Assembly: GCA_013339765.2 (NCBI GenBank)
Contig: CM023456.1
Coordinates: forward strand, 90,103,516 to 90,167,515
From: Haemaphysalis longicornis
Taxonomy: Eukaryota; Arthropoda; Arachnida; Ixodida; Ixodidae
Direction: 5' to 3'
DNA: 64,000 nucleotides
Below the pieces are notes generated by a model. It worked only from the letters and a program-made list of their open reading frames with translations. It made no database searches and was not told the DNA's origin. Of the stretch, positions 1 to 11,800 are shown piece by piece. Position 1 is the stretch's first letter. Each line of letters begins with the position of its first letter. The position numbers and the translations under genes are program-made.

Positions 1-859
1 ATATTCCTTATCGTATTCTCTCTTTCATTTAATGCCGACTTTGTTGTTGTGACTTTTGTAATTAGGCACCTGAGCAACAAAATAACCTGTTGTACAAGTG
101 TCTTATAATGTATAAATTTTAGCCCGTAGCTGGCACTATTTTGTTCCCCGCTTAACGACCTGACTCAATCACCACACTTACTTCTTAAAATCATGCTGAG
201 GTCGCAATGGGAAGTCGCCCATTGCACCAAAAACACAACATTGAAATACGCTTCAATGAAGCGCATGAACTGATTTCTGCAGCACTTACAAGCAGTTCAT
301 GCCATTGGATAGATCTGATTCGCACAAGTGGAAATGACGAGTGGAGCATCCTTTCAATGTGAACTTTCTTGTCTTCATGTTTTATGCAATGGCTGTCTCA
401 TTTTCACTTTTTATGGTACCATTTCCTGCTTTCCACAAGCACTCAATGATTTGTTTTCTCCAAAACTGCCTTTGGTAGGGTATTTTATATAACGTTCACT
501 TTTTCTTTTGTGGCATCTAATATTTCCGGCGGTTTTTTTTTAGCTTGATTCCAAACCGAAGCTCAGTTCAGAACAATAAAAATAGAGAAATTGTTTTGTG
601 TTGTGTTTTCAGACGACTTTACAAGACTAACGCAAATTGCGATAAAAATTTGGGGAAGCTTGCACTAGTGGGGCAAGGCTGGAGAAACAGAAGAGCTGGC
701 GACCCCTCTCCCTTCGTCGGAGACACGGCTGTTCCACTTCACGTATATTTGCGAACTTGCCTCTGCAAACGTCTGTATGTCTGGCAGGCCCTGGATTGTT
801 TTGCCCGCACGCTTCCACATTTCGCCCAAAGTGGGAAGCGTTAGCACGTGCTAGAACCG
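1..859. other. Unassigned AT-rich sequence
   Basis: I see no recognisable gene, RNA or element boundary here. Short open frames overlap on both strands between 545 and 887, but their translations match no family I recognise and their codon use looks random. The stretch ends where the truncated LINE begins. Confidence 0.5.
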
Positions 860-885
860 GCTGAAACCGGCTTGGCGAACTAAAC

Positions 886-1308
886 ATGGTCGTCGAGGGG
901 CACCTCAGAAGCTATGTACAGGCGTTTCTAGATGGCAGGACCCTTCCGGTAAAGGTCGGCCGGGCGACCAGTAGCCGACGAGACGTGCGCTCTGGGGTGC
1001 CCAAAGAGAGCGTGCTGAGACCCGTTCCAGCTAACCTTGGTATAGGGTCCCCTGTCAGACTGCAATCCTGGTGGCCTCCGGTATGCAGTCAATGCGGACG
1101 ACGTCGCCATCTGGAAGCACGAGCCAACAAGACATCTCTCCAAGATCAAGGCGTGCTTGCTGGAGGTGCTGGGGCGGTCGCAGACTTTCTGAAAAGCCGT
1201 GACCTGCCGTGGCCTGCTGGCCATGATGTACCACCCACGTGGCTACCAGGCACGCAGGACAACACCCCCACACACCCTGAGCGGCCAGCCGCTCCTTGTG
1301 GTGCCTGA
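886..1308 (+). pseudogene. LINE reverse transcriptase, palm region (fragment)
   Basis: The frame opens with SYVQAFLDGRTLPVKVG, followed by GVPKESVL, which corresponds to the conserved GVPQGSVLSP block of LINE reverse transcriptases. In a second frame near 1076-1115 the catalytic region reads RYAVNADDVAIW, where YADDVAIW-like sequence is usual, so the tyrosine of the YADD box appears replaced by asparagine. The open frame runs past the domain into shifted sequence, showing at least one indel. It is continuous with the thumb fragment that follows. Role in an intact element: synthesis of first-strand cDNA from the element RNA. Confidence 0.7.
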
Positions 1309-1685
1309 GAGTGAAATACCTGGGCCTCCTCATTGACTGCCAGCTGACCTGGATACCAGTGGTGAGGGCACTCCAGCAGCGCACGGTAAGAGTCGAGCGG
1401 GGCGTGCGCAGGCTTCTGGCACCAGGCCTGGGCTGCTCATTCTCCGTGGCCCGGCGGGTGTTTCATAAAATGGCGTCCTCGGCCGTCCTGTATTCTCTGC
1501 CACTGGTACACCTGCAGCCACTGCGGTGGAAGGAGCTGGAGATGGAGCAGCGCCTGGCCATACGCCTCTACCTGGGCCTACCGAGCACGTCCCCGGCGGC
1601 GGTGACATACACAGAGGCCGGGATCTTGGCCATCCAGATGCAGGCCCTGCCGACGGTGCTACCACCCCATCCACCGGCTCCATAG
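1296..1685 (+). pseudogene. LINE reverse transcriptase, thumb region (fragment)
   Basis: Translation contains VKYLGLLIDCQLTW, the usual (R/K)YLG..ID..LTW block after the RT palm, then RTVRVERGVRRLLAPG and MASSAVLYSLPLV, both typical of the thumb of tick LINE RTs. It overlaps the preceding fragment in another frame, so a frameshift lies near 1300. Homology to the same protein seems to continue in other frames to about 1900. Non-functional. Confidence 0.7.
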
Positions 1686-1934
1686 CACACCGGAAGGGAT
1701 AGCCCTTCTGAAGCGCTACCGCAGAAGCCCCTACTCGCAGATGGGCATGCTGGCGTCCATCTACGAGAGTCACATTGAGCTGCCGAAGCGTCCCCCACTC
1801 GAGAACCCACCATTTGGCACCGGGCGAGCTCTTTGCGTTGGCACCACGCTCCCGGGAATTCTCAGCTATCGGTCAACACCAACGCAGGCTATCCATCAGA
1901 AGGTTGCTGCCCTGCTGCAGGACGTGACGTCAGG

Positions 1935-2755
1935 CCTTCAGCGCTGTACACAGACGGCTTCGTACAACCGTGAACGGGCAGAGCTAGAGCCGCCTGCATG
2001 GCCATGAGCTTGGCACTAGTCGTGCGTGCTGCCTGCCCTTCCCCGGCTCCTCCACCCATGCCGAGCCAGCCGGGCTGCATCTTGCTGTAGACCTGCTCCT
2101 GGAGAAGGCCAACCAGATTCCTGGGGCCGCCATCTTCAACGACTCTCGGCCCGCTATCTTGCGAATGGGAGCGGCGGACCAGCCATCCAGCTCCTACGGC
2201 TACCTGGAGCGGTCGCTGGCGGGAAGCTTCACCGGGTGGAGTCCTGCGGTTGTGACTTGAGGCTCCACTGGTTGCCATATCATGTCGGAATCAATAGCAA
2301 TGAGGTGTCTGACGCCCATGCCAGATGGTTGCTGGTCGACAGGATCAGGTCCCGGCCCCACCGACCTGAGGCCCATCGACGCGCACAACCCATCCTGGCA
2401 CGGGACGTGGAGACGATGTACCCGTACCCCGAGTCATCAGCGGCCAAGCTACACAGGTCCTGCCTGGCCGCATCAGCAGGGAAGCCCGCTCCACACTTCC
2501 GCCGCATGCGGCTCGATTGTTGCAACGGGGCAACGCGCTGGTACCGACAAGTCCGCCGGTCGTCGACCACATGTGCTGACTGCCCAGAACCCGGGACCCT
2601 GGTGTACCTGCTCTGCTCCTGCCGCCAGCACGACGGCGCGCGAGAAGAGCTTCGGGCTGCACTCTAGTATGTCGGGCTGCCCAGCCACACCCTGATGGAC
2701 CTGCTTTTCTCGACGGGTCGCAACTCCTCCCGGTGGGGCGGGAAGCACTGCTAAA
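1935..2755 (+). pseudogene. LINE RNase H domain and C-terminal region (fragment)
   Basis: The RNase H fold is recognisable in three frames. ALYTDGFVQP near 1940-1970 carries the first catalytic Asp (TDG). AIFNDSRPAILRMG near 2125-2165 carries the xDSRxAL block. LHWLPYHVGI near 2260-2290 corresponds to the W.P.H.G(I) motif, with NEVSDAHAR after it giving the last acidic position. A cysteine/histidine cluster follows (CADCPEP, then YLLCSCRQH near 2570-2630), which is the degenerate knuckle usually found after RNase H. At least two frameshifts separate these blocks. In an intact element this domain would remove RNA from the RNA:cDNA hybrid. Confidence 0.7.
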
Positions 2756-2756
2756 A

Positions 2757-2905
2757 TTAATCGGTGCTAAAACAGGGACGAGAGGAAACACGTAACTCAC
2801 AACACGGTTGCCGAACCATAATCATCAATTTTTTGCCGCAGGACACTGAACAGTTCGTCGTAAGGAATATTGTAGTAAAGGTCCTCCACGTCTGTAATAA
2901 AGGTC
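2757..2905 (-). mobile_element. Penelope-like element reverse transcriptase fragment
   Basis: Minus-strand translation of about 2806-2905 reads FPTFITDVEDLYYNIPYDE followed by LFSVLRQKI and then an in-frame TGA. The D(V/I).DLYYSIPHDEL block is highly characteristic of Penelope-like RT (the segment with the first catalytic Asp). Only about 40 codons are present. It sits opposite in strand to, and inside, the LINE: plus-strand LINE C-terminal coding (REAFRLVLAFLEETN) resumes at about 2908. Left boundary is uncertain; no target-site duplication is evident. Confidence 0.6.
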
Positions 2906-3180
2906 GGGAAGCATTCCGACTTGTCCTGGCTTTCCTCGAAGAGACAAACCTCATACAACGGCTGTAGCCAAACGCCAGGCGGCCAGCCTTACGAACTCCG
3001 TATCTTTTTCTTCTCTCCCTCTTTCTGTGTGCCCCTTTCTTCTCACCTATCCCTTTTCATTTCTCACTCTCCCCTTTCCCTGGACTGGGTTGCATGCTGG
3101 TGAACACCCAAATGAGTTCAGCATATCCCCAGTCCACTTCTTTTCCACTTTTTGTATCAATAAAGATCTCTCCACGCGTC
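2906..3180 (+). mobile_element. LINE C-terminus and putative 3' UTR
   Basis: The plus strand from 2908 reads REAFRLVLAFLEETNLIQRL and then a stop at 2965-2967, matching the usual final residues of tick LINE ORF2 proteins (a leucine-rich tail ending near a RL* or SL*). What follows to about 3180 is CT-rich, has no ORF and includes AATAAA at about 3159. I take it as the 3' UTR of the truncated LINE; the exact 3' end is not defined by a clear A-rich tail. Confidence 0.5.
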
Positions 3181-3676
3181 TGTATCGCCAGTGTGCTGTG
3201 CTGCCAAATTTAGTTGCGAGCGCACGGTAATCGTTTTCTTGGCATTTTGTGCGAGCTCAACCTGTAGCGATAGGCCTGCGCTGGCCTACACACGCCGGAG
3301 GTTTCTTACTGGGTGTACAGTGACGTGCTCTTGGTTTTTTATTGTGCACGCAGTATTTTAGAAATGCAACCTAACCAAGCTCAAGCTGAGACAGCTTTGC
3401 TGTTAAAACTGTTTCCTCCACTCCACTACTTGCAGGCACTTGTCACCTTGCACGCTTTCACTCTTACGTTGTTACGAGACTGAATCGATTGCAGAATAAA
3501 TAATTGGTAGTGTCCAAAAAACAACACTCGTAGGGTCCATGAGCGGAGAAATTATAGTATTGTACGTGTGGAAAGGTTTTGAAGTTTACTTCGGGAAAGT
3601 GTTTTTGTTTTTCGCAAATGTTGTCATCGCATGGTCACCACGGGCGTGTACAACACTTGTGTTCTCGCTTCCGTCC
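3181..3676. other. Unassigned sequence
   Basis: No ORF with recognisable content, no tandem repeat and no RNA gene seen between the LINE end and the SINE. Confidence 0.5.
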
Positions 3677-3915
3677 GCCGAGGTGCTCAACTCAGTGGCT
3701 ATAGAGTTATGCTGCTGAGCACAAGGGCGCGGGATCGATTACCGACCGCGGCGGCCACTTTTCTGATGGACGCGAAAAGCAAAAACACCAGTGTGTACGA
3801 CAATTCGGTGCACATTACAACTTCTCAGGTAGCCAATATTAATCTGGAATACTCCACTACGCCGCACCTCATCGCCTGCGTTGCATTGGTGCGTTAAACC
3901 CTCCAATCAATCAAA
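3677..3915 (+). repeat. tRNA-derived SINE, Ruka-like
   Basis: A tRNA-like head begins with GCCGAGGTGCTCAACTCAGT (A-box region) and has a B-box-like GCGCGGGATCGATTACCGAC at about 3728-3747. The body reads through GTGTGTACGACAATTCGGTG and CACTACGCCGCACCTCATCG and ends TGCGTTAAACCCTCCAATCA followed by (ATCA) repeats at about 3900-3915. This order of head, body and simple-repeat tail is that of the ixodid tick SINE known as Ruka. The 88-codon open frame across it is incidental. An internal Pol III promoter would drive the full-length copy. Confidence 0.75.
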
Positions 3916-4690
3916 GTTCCTCGCTTCCTTTTCTTGTCCCGTTTTTGCGTTGTTCAGTTTGACGAACTCATCCTGCTCAACTTACAGACTGTCAACTCAG
4001 CATTACGCTTTTCTGCCCCTAAAATGATGGCGTTGCGGTTTAAAATTTGTAATACCCGTTTAAAAACTGTTCCATTCGAATTGAGGCCAACATTTACAGA
4101 TGCCAACAGTGCCAATGCACTCCAAAAATAACATCAAGCGTTCCTGCCCACGAAGAAATGAAGCTTGCAACGAAGTGTAGAGAAAAGCTGAGTTACACTC
4201 TTTTTTTTTTTTTGAAAGAAATACTTCTGGGCGGTTCGTGAGACAGAAATTCCGACGGAGCTATAGAAGACAAAAAAGTTGGGTTATCAAAGTCGCACGT
4301 TAAAGAATTACTTGTAGACAGCAAGAAGGTTCATCGTCAGCTTCCGGCGTTACCACTGCTTTGCGGGTACCACTATCACTTCATATGAAGAGTGATAAAC
4401 ACTGCCAACTTGCCGCATACGATAAGCCATGCCGAAGCAGGCCTTGAGATGCGATTCCAAGCTTTTCGGTTCCTATATTCCCCGTGCCTTCGTCACCTTA
4501 TGAAAGGTGGCGCCACGGAAACGTAAACTAGGAACGTGACTTTGCCTAACCTCATGCGGGACGTACAAATGGGCATTAAATCCTTGATGTTAGTAAAATA
4601 ACAGGATTTTGGCCTACATGAATGCCCAGCATACACTTAAAAAATTGGTTCTAGGAGCAATGGCAAGCCAGTTAGTCCTTACCCGTTAAA
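3916..4690. other. Unassigned sequence
   Basis: AT-rich, with a T run near 4201-4213. No recognisable coding motif or repeat boundary. Confidence 0.45.
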
Positions 4691-5800
4691 TATACAGATA
4701 TAGGTTTAAGCAGGGTAAACCATACCTGGAGAGATGACACGAGTAATTACTGCATGCAGGTCGGTGTCGAAGAGCAATGATTGCAAAACCTCGCAAACCA
4801 ACCTCTTTGTGGGGGCAGGGACGGTAACCGTGGCCTGTTTCACGGTAGTGGTAACAGCCCTGGGCGCCGTTGGTGACGCATGCCCACACGTGTCAATCTT
4901 GCGTCGTCCTTCGGAAAAATAGGTTGCCGGACGAATTGGATCTACTGATTGGAAGCATACGTAGGCATTTACGCAACAGGTGCTGCGCGTCTCATCGCTT
5001 TGGCGCACGTCAGTTGTGCAGGTTCATTTAGGACTTGTGTCGCTTCCTCCGGACCTGCTGAAGCTTGAAGACATTCCTGTACGTCGCCTTGAACGATGCT
5101 AGTTATAGTTGCTCCAGTAGCATGGCGTGGTCTTCCTTGTGCATTTGGCAGTTCCTGGTGGACTACAAAGCGAATAAATTCTGGACAACCAACCATGTTG
5201 CCCCTATTGTAGAAAGGAATGTTAAGCTATCCAGGAATACAGAACAGGCAAGTGTCGACTGGCGTAGTAGCCGACATTTGGCGCTCGTATTGGTTTGCGA
5301 GCTGCCTCAACGGCCTCGCCATCAGAGACGACTTGGCTCTGGATTAGGCCACGTTCTTCTGCGGGACTCGAACGATGTCGGAAATAGTTTGTCTTCCACG
5401 CACGCACAGATGGCGTACTTTTTTCTCCTCTGCCATTGTAGGGTCCTCTATCCTAAAGGAGTGCGTCTTGTCTTGGACGTGCATGATCTCGATTTCATTT
5501 GGCAGCTGCCACGCGTGACCAAAAGCGCGCGCTCAACTTTTTCTCGGCCATCGGCACTCCTATGGGCTTGTAGAAACTTGATGACGAAAATCGCGCCACA
5601 TTAGTAGCGTATCCTCGCGGTTCTCGAACCATTTGGAGGGAGTCCTCAAGGCTGAAGAAGATGTCCCTCTATTTCCTGTGTAAATCCAGTGTTTGAAACT
5701 TGCTACGTGATTGAAGTAGCCCAATCAGTCTTCGCAATCTTACAAAAATCTGCGTGAAGAGTTCCCGACGGCTGAGGCTGGTGAAATACGACTTCACCTA
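4690..5800 (-). pseudogene. Possible LINE ORF1 (zinc-knuckle) remnant
   Basis: The minus strand near 4790-4870 reads GCYHYRETGHGYRPCP, close to a CCHC zinc knuckle of the form CYxCxxxGHxxxxCP but with the second cysteine changed to tyrosine. Cysteines further on (RPACSNYSC) are compatible with a second knuckle. Upstream minus-strand frames to about 5800 are open in pieces (4706-5008, 4969-5196, 5703-6119) but carry no motif I can name. Arthropod I-group LINEs encode a gag-like ORF1 ending in such knuckles, so I tentatively assign the region to one. Could also be chance. Confidence 0.3.
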
Positions 5801-8800
5801 GAGCGGTGCCATCGCTGGTCATCGAAGCGCTGCTGAGCGCAGGCGATGACACTCCTCTGGTTGCGGTGGACCCAAGCCGACGTACCCAAGCCGACGACTG
5901 GTTCGCCGATGGACGGGCAACAACCTTCTTGCTGCAGCTTGACGTCGGGCAGAGCTGTAGTCTAGATGCACGCAGAGGCTTTTGTCTAACCCGCACCTCA
6001 CTACAACCTCTCGCGTACACGCAAATGACAGTTAGATGAATGGCATTTATTAAGAATGAACTTGTGCCCAACAAGATAAAAGCACCAGAGTGACGTTCAT
6101 GTTCCGAAGCCCTGCTCAACTGCGCGTGTGATGTTCTCTCTCACATTCTTTCCCAGTTCTTCGAGCGCGTGCTCGCGTAACCTATTGAGGCTCAGAGCAC
6201 TCGCATTGCCCGCTGCGAGGCTAAATAGCCAGTTAGGAGGCGAGGCGGACGCTTGTTAGCGGGAGTCACATTATTGCCGGTGTTAATTCATGTACCCACA
6301 CCGAGTATGGGTGACTAATTTGGCTAACTTTGGTTCTCGTTTGGTAGTAATCACCTGTACTGTGTGCCATAGTGGTGATCTATAGTGAACTGTCCTAAGC
6401 AGGATTTCCGATATGGGAAACGTTCCATTTTACAGCCCGTGTTTTGAACTTCACGTTCATTATATGTAAGTGAATTCCAAGCAAGTACTGATTTTTGCGC
6501 GCTCCGCGCAATTACCTATCCACAGGTGATTATCGCACTAGTCGTAGTCAATTCTCACTGCATATTCTTGTAATCTTCCTGCTATTAATTTTGTACCGTG
6601 CGAGCCAGATTTGCCATCATAATAACAATTGCTTTTGCACTATAACAACGTCAAAGTGCCTTTTTTATAAAACGAACAGTGGTACTGTGGGAAATGCCCT
6701 TAAAGTTTGCCTCAAATAAGCCCATGGTTTCATTTGTGTGAGAAACGATGGCGTGTTGGAGTGCTCTCACCGGTTCTTGTAGTGTGCAAAGGTCTTCGCC
6801 GTGTGTATGTCGTAATCGTCCTCATCTTCAGGGAAGAAATATATCTTGAAGGACCGTAGTGCCCCGCTTAAGTAAAAAAAGCCTTCTAAAAGGAAGTTGA
6901 GAATTGACGCCACAGAGCTTTTGTGGGTTAACCAAGAAGAGCTTCGAGTGTGAGTAATTTACTGACGATTACGGTACTCGACGGAAAAGTTGGACGCAGC
7001 TGTAATGTGTTTGTACTAGATAAGTTATACAACAGTACCGGAGTTTCGGAGGGACTTACATGTATGGTCGGATACAGATGACACGTTTTTGCTATCATTA
7101 GGGACTCTGTGGGTAGCGAGGTTCCGCTTCGCAATGTGTTTTGCCGGTACCTTGCAAAGTAAGTGGAGTGTGTATGACGTCCTAATAGGGAATTCGCGGG
7201 AGTAGCTGCATGGGTGATGCACGGCCGCGTTTCACAAGAGAAGCCACAGAAGCACACACACAGTGTCTTAATAACGGCTCTCGGAAGCCCCGCTGTTCAG
7301 CCGAAAACAGCAGGTGATACCACTACTTGGATGGTATATTTCGAGTACCAGACTCACGTAAATATTACCTGTCGACATAAAACATTTGCCTATGCACACA
7401 TTCATAATAAAGCACCACAGATGTTCAAGGCGCAGCACGAGAGGGAAATTGCCGTAAAAGTGATGCAGTTCTCCCCTGTAGGCCCCCCCCCCCCCCCTAA
7501 AAAAGTAAAAACAAAAGCGTTTCCATCGCTCACTTTCAACAGAACAGAACAAAGAGCTGCGGGTAGTCGCTTCACGAGTAATTAACATGTTCAACGGGAG
7601 AAAAGCCACTTCACAGCGAATGAAGTCGGTCGCCCCAAAGTACTTTCTAGAGGTGACAACTTCCACGCAACAACTTCTTTTGTACAGCCACCCTGTGAAG
7701 CCGCGGCCATGCATGCGTATTAAAACATATAAAAATGCCTCTTCTTTCCGTCGTTTTTCTGATCTATGGCACAAAGGCATGAGTGGGGCATTGTATGTGA
7801 GCGAGCACGCGTCGAAATCTGTGCACACTAAGGAAGTCATATCGCTGCCATTTCCCAAAAGGGCCGTAAGGGGCTGCACTGGGAGCTGGATATCACGTAT
7901 TTAATGCGACCGTAATTAAATGGCTAATTTCCCACTCTTTTATAAATCCATGTTGCCTTTTTGGCTTGATTGATATTGTAGCTTCATTCTAGGCAACATT
8001 TGCTCTCAGCATCACTTTTTGTCTTGGTTGCGTGTCCCAGCTAGCTGGAATGCGCAAGCAGGGGTCATCCGGACTCATGATGTTCCGCATGCACTGATGT
8101 CTGGTGTAAAAATCAAAAAGCAAATGAGGAGGCACTCAAGAGCAGCCCCGAAAGTGAACCGTGCCCACTGAGTAGAAAAATGAGACAATGCAAGGCAAAC
8201 CCTTTGCCTGAAAAGAATTTCTGCAGAACGTGTAGGAAGTGTTTTGGGGCACTTTTACATGGAAGACGATCCAGTGGCCACTCGTGGAAGAGCACGCGAG
8301 AAGAACGTAATTTAAAATCACATGCTTATGGTTCGGCACGTGTTTGCGCGGCGCACTCCAAGTAACCGATTAACACGTTGACAAGACCTTCAACAACCGG
8401 TTTGTTTTCTTCTTTTTAGTTTTAATGGTGGTTTTTCCTGCGCGTTCCTACATACATCAAGATAGTTGACGTGAGAAAAATGTAAATAAACTGCTTTTAG
8501 TTTCAAGAACAGTGGTATAGCAACAAAGCTCAACCGGGTCAGCTATTAAAATGTCATTAAGGTTTGTCGTGCACAGTCGCGCGTGTCCCGAAATTAATAT
8601 GCCGGGTAACGGGTGAAGCCCGAACAGGCAATAGTTAGAGCTACAAGTGTTCATTCGAAGTACAGCATGGGACAGAGACAGTGCTGTAAAGGTTTCATCA
8701 ATTGCTTCTGCAGTGTCACTATTCCGTTATACGGAACAAGCTACGCCCCTTAGGCGAGCATTTCTCCAACGGCTTCCGTCTCCGCTGTTTTGACAAAAAA

Positions 8801-11800
8801 TACCGACAATGCGGTTCGAACCGGTTTCATCCACGCTGTTTCCTTGTCAGGAAATTTAGCCACGCCGTATTTTGAGCTAACGTACTCTAGTAAAGCCTGG
8901 TGCCTGCATTTACACAATAGGCCTCAAAGATATTGAAAAGTTTTGTGTCAGCATGAGTCAATCTAGGAAAATTAAAGCGATATTAGGACGCATGTAAGAA
9001 GCAGCAACAATTTATTGGGGTGGGTATGTGGCGCTTGTAACATAATACTGTCTCCAGCACTTGTTTTCGTTTCCAGACATTTCATTCTAGGAACCCTTTC
9101 GCGCTAATTTCGGCGTTGTCATACTGACCAGATAGAAACTGTTACATTGGAAACTGTGATGTAGAGGGAAATATTCAATGCAATTTTTTTCACCTGTGAC
9201 AAACAGCGGCTTGCAGTGTAGCCGCATAAAATTTACTGCTAAACCAGGAAAAATACCTATGCTTGTTACAATGATTATTGGTAACACCTAAGAGATTGAG
9301 TAAAGAGGCGCAAGTGCCTGGCGGTACCACCTTCGTACAACCGCCCAAGCATCAAGTAAAAGGAGCTACTTTAAAGGAACCACCAAGACAACGTCATCCT
9401 AGTTGGTTTTTTTTTTTTTTTGAAAAATTGGCTTTTGACTTAACGCTAAAACGCCTTCGGTTTCGAAGGGCGCTGCAGATCAGCTGACATGGTTCCAGGT
9501 TGCCAACCGGGTGGTCCAAAATCTACCAGGTATGGCGGCAGGGCATGCTGTGTATCCCGGCACCGTTTCGGAGGTGGTGGCTCACTGCTCACGAACAGGT
9601 TGGATTGGCAGGTTTCGCTCTGGCTAGGGTGAAACGGTTGGTGTGGCGACGCGAAACTGCATTGGCCACGCAGCGTTATTCCAACTGTGGTGGCGTAGAT
9701 CCAAAAGTTAAAGCTGTCACTGGCAATTGTTCGTGTCTGTTGGCAAGTCGCCAATATTGTAGCACCAAATTTAAAAAGAAACTGCAGGAGGCATGTATAG
9801 AGAGGCCAAATAAAGCCAAAAAAATAACAGTGGATGAGAACTCAGCGTTAGCTGATGCTGGAATGGTTTGGCATTAGTACACCTGCAAGTTCTATACACG
9901 TATACCTGCCAGAATCCTCACTGCGTATTCATTGGGTGGTTTAAAAACGCTAGCGCCCATTTGTTTCGCTTCGTTCACATAATACTTGAATTTGTCACTG
10001 CATAAAGAACAAAAACACAAGTTAACCAACAAGCCACCTACCGACAATCTATCTACCGGCAAACAGTAAAAACAGGTGAGGAAAAGCGGAAGGTATTGAA
10101 ATGGCTTGTCCTCAATCGGTCATCTTTTTAGAATGCATCAGGTGTATCGCCATCGCGAAGCATACAAGAGCATATTCCTTTTGTGACTCCAGATGATCAT
10201 TCACAATTGCAATTTCTGCCCCTATATTTACTCGCTTTAACTTGAGAACTGCTGCTGGGCATGCGCGGACATAAATCATTATGCATTATCCCTTATTTAA
10301 GCTTTCTGAACGAATTCAGTGGTATGAAAGGGATGCAGGTCGATGTCTTGTTCTTGACTTGGTGCAGCTTAATTGCTCCCGTCGCAACCCGTATAGAGAA
10401 TACACAGAGGAGAAAAAGTTGCGGCTTCAGAACCACCACAGACAAATACACACGCACATAAGAGATTTGTACCGCGCGTCCTAAAGTAATGTGCCAACGC
10501 TCGTACATCTGTTTACTGACACTTTTGTGCTGCCCGCTAATCGCTGTTAAAAGCTGGCTCCACGAGTGAAGTATTGAGAGCGTGAGGGCAGCTGCGGGAA
10601 AATAGTAGAATATCTTAAGGTAGAAGAAGTGAGAAGAGAGGACAGGGAGCTCTCAGTCATGTATATCTCGTTTTCTTGCGTTTTACTACGAGTCTTTCAT
10701 TTTCTTTCAACGATACAACGAAGGGTTATTTTGCCTATCGCACTCGTAACCAGACGTCGTGGATGCACTCGGCCATTTGTCATTTCAGGAGCCGGAGAGG
10801 ATAAAACTGCAGTTCTCTTCTCCCACAATACCAAAAAGAAAAATAAACAGGTGGAACAACAAGCAGCTTCGCAAACACATGCCCACCCAGGCGAGCATGC
10901 GCGCACGGTATTCCCTTTTTTGGGTACTGATTATAGCCCCGGGCAGATGGATCGTCGCAGGACAAAAATAAATTATATTACTCAATTAAAAAACCAGCAG
11001 GAATCCGCAATGAGGACGCCCTCGCCCCCTAGCGCCACTGCCCACCGCACTTACTGCGTTTTTGGCCTTCTTCCCAAGCACGCTTTTACGCAAGGTAAAA
11101 CCGAGCGTCTAAACACGCCAGTCTGGTGGCTTACTTTGCGCCCATGTCCTTATTTTGCGCTTAGATAACCCATTTGCGGTTGTGTACCTGAGTCCGGCAG
11201 GACACTTGACAAATATTTTACAGTTCCCGTCGAGTAAATATGTACTAGTGAACGAAAGAACGTCTAGCTGCTTTAGGCACGCTAATGTACCATTGATTGA
11301 GTTCTCATTTAGTATTTTTCACATCGGCGGATCTCTGAAAACACCACGAGGACTCAGTACAAGACAAGCTGAAACTTTTATAACAAAATACGTGTTTTGC
11401 GGTTCGCATTACCGTTCTGTAACTGGTCTTTTATATTCATGTGAAGCGTTCTCTTATTTTATTATTTACTCGGAGTGAAATTCAAGATAAAATGAGCTAG
11501 CCCTGCATGGAAACGTTCCTCTCAATGGATAGGTGAAAGTTCCGTTATGCAGGCGCCGCACTCTGTAGGCTACATTCTCCGTTATTCAGGGGACAATATT
11601 TGCTGATGAGGCAATGGCTGTCTCCATACCGGTAAAATACACCTGGTATGTCAGAGTGCCTTACCTCCAAACCCCAATCTGAGTGTTAATAAGCTGCTAC
11701 TAAATCTTTTAAACCATAGAAGCAATGAATTCCCTGGTCGAGTGCAAACACCTGCTAGTCGCAGCAGATTAATTTTATCAAATCGTACAAATGATCCCTG

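Larger units (their letters stand above)
860..3180 (+). mobile_element. 5'-truncated non-LTR retrotransposon (LINE), I/Jockey-type group with RNase H
   Basis: Dead copy of a LINE whose ORF2 would copy its own RNA at a nicked target. Translating the plus strand in shifting frames gives, in order: RT finger/palm, an altered catalytic box, RT thumb, RNase H and a short C-terminal tail ending at 2967. The endonuclease and the first half of RT are missing, as expected from 5' truncation during target-primed reverse transcription. Several frame changes and stops make it non-functional. Sequence from 2968 to about 3180 is pyrimidine-rich and contains an AATAAA near 3159, so it may be the 3' UTR. The C-terminal coding part is interrupted by a minus-strand Penelope-like fragment. 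The RNase H domain points to the I/R1/LOA side of arthropod LINEs; exact clade is inference. Confidence 0.75.

Noticed and set aside
5340..5400. tRNA-like B box (minus strand GTTCGAGTCCC)
   Set aside because: No A box at the right distance and no cloverleaf pairing; isolated chance match.
5065..5604. 179-codon plus-strand ORF as a gene
   Set aside because: No recognised domain; lies opposite the tentative LINE ORF1 remnant, so it is more likely its antisense shadow.
7268..7879. 203-codon minus-strand ORF as a gene
   Set aside because: No domain, no splice or polyadenylation context, runs through a poly(C) tract giving a glycine run, and plus-strand frames over the same bases are equally open.
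9489..9640. THAP-type zinc-finger start (VPGCQPGG..., Cys/His residues)
   Set aside because: The spacing C-x2-4-C ... C-x2-H and the AVPTIF-type ending required for a THAP domain are not present.
10629..11168. 179-codon plus-strand ORF as a gene
   Set aside because: Overlapped by four other open frames on both strands, low-information composition, no recognisable motif.
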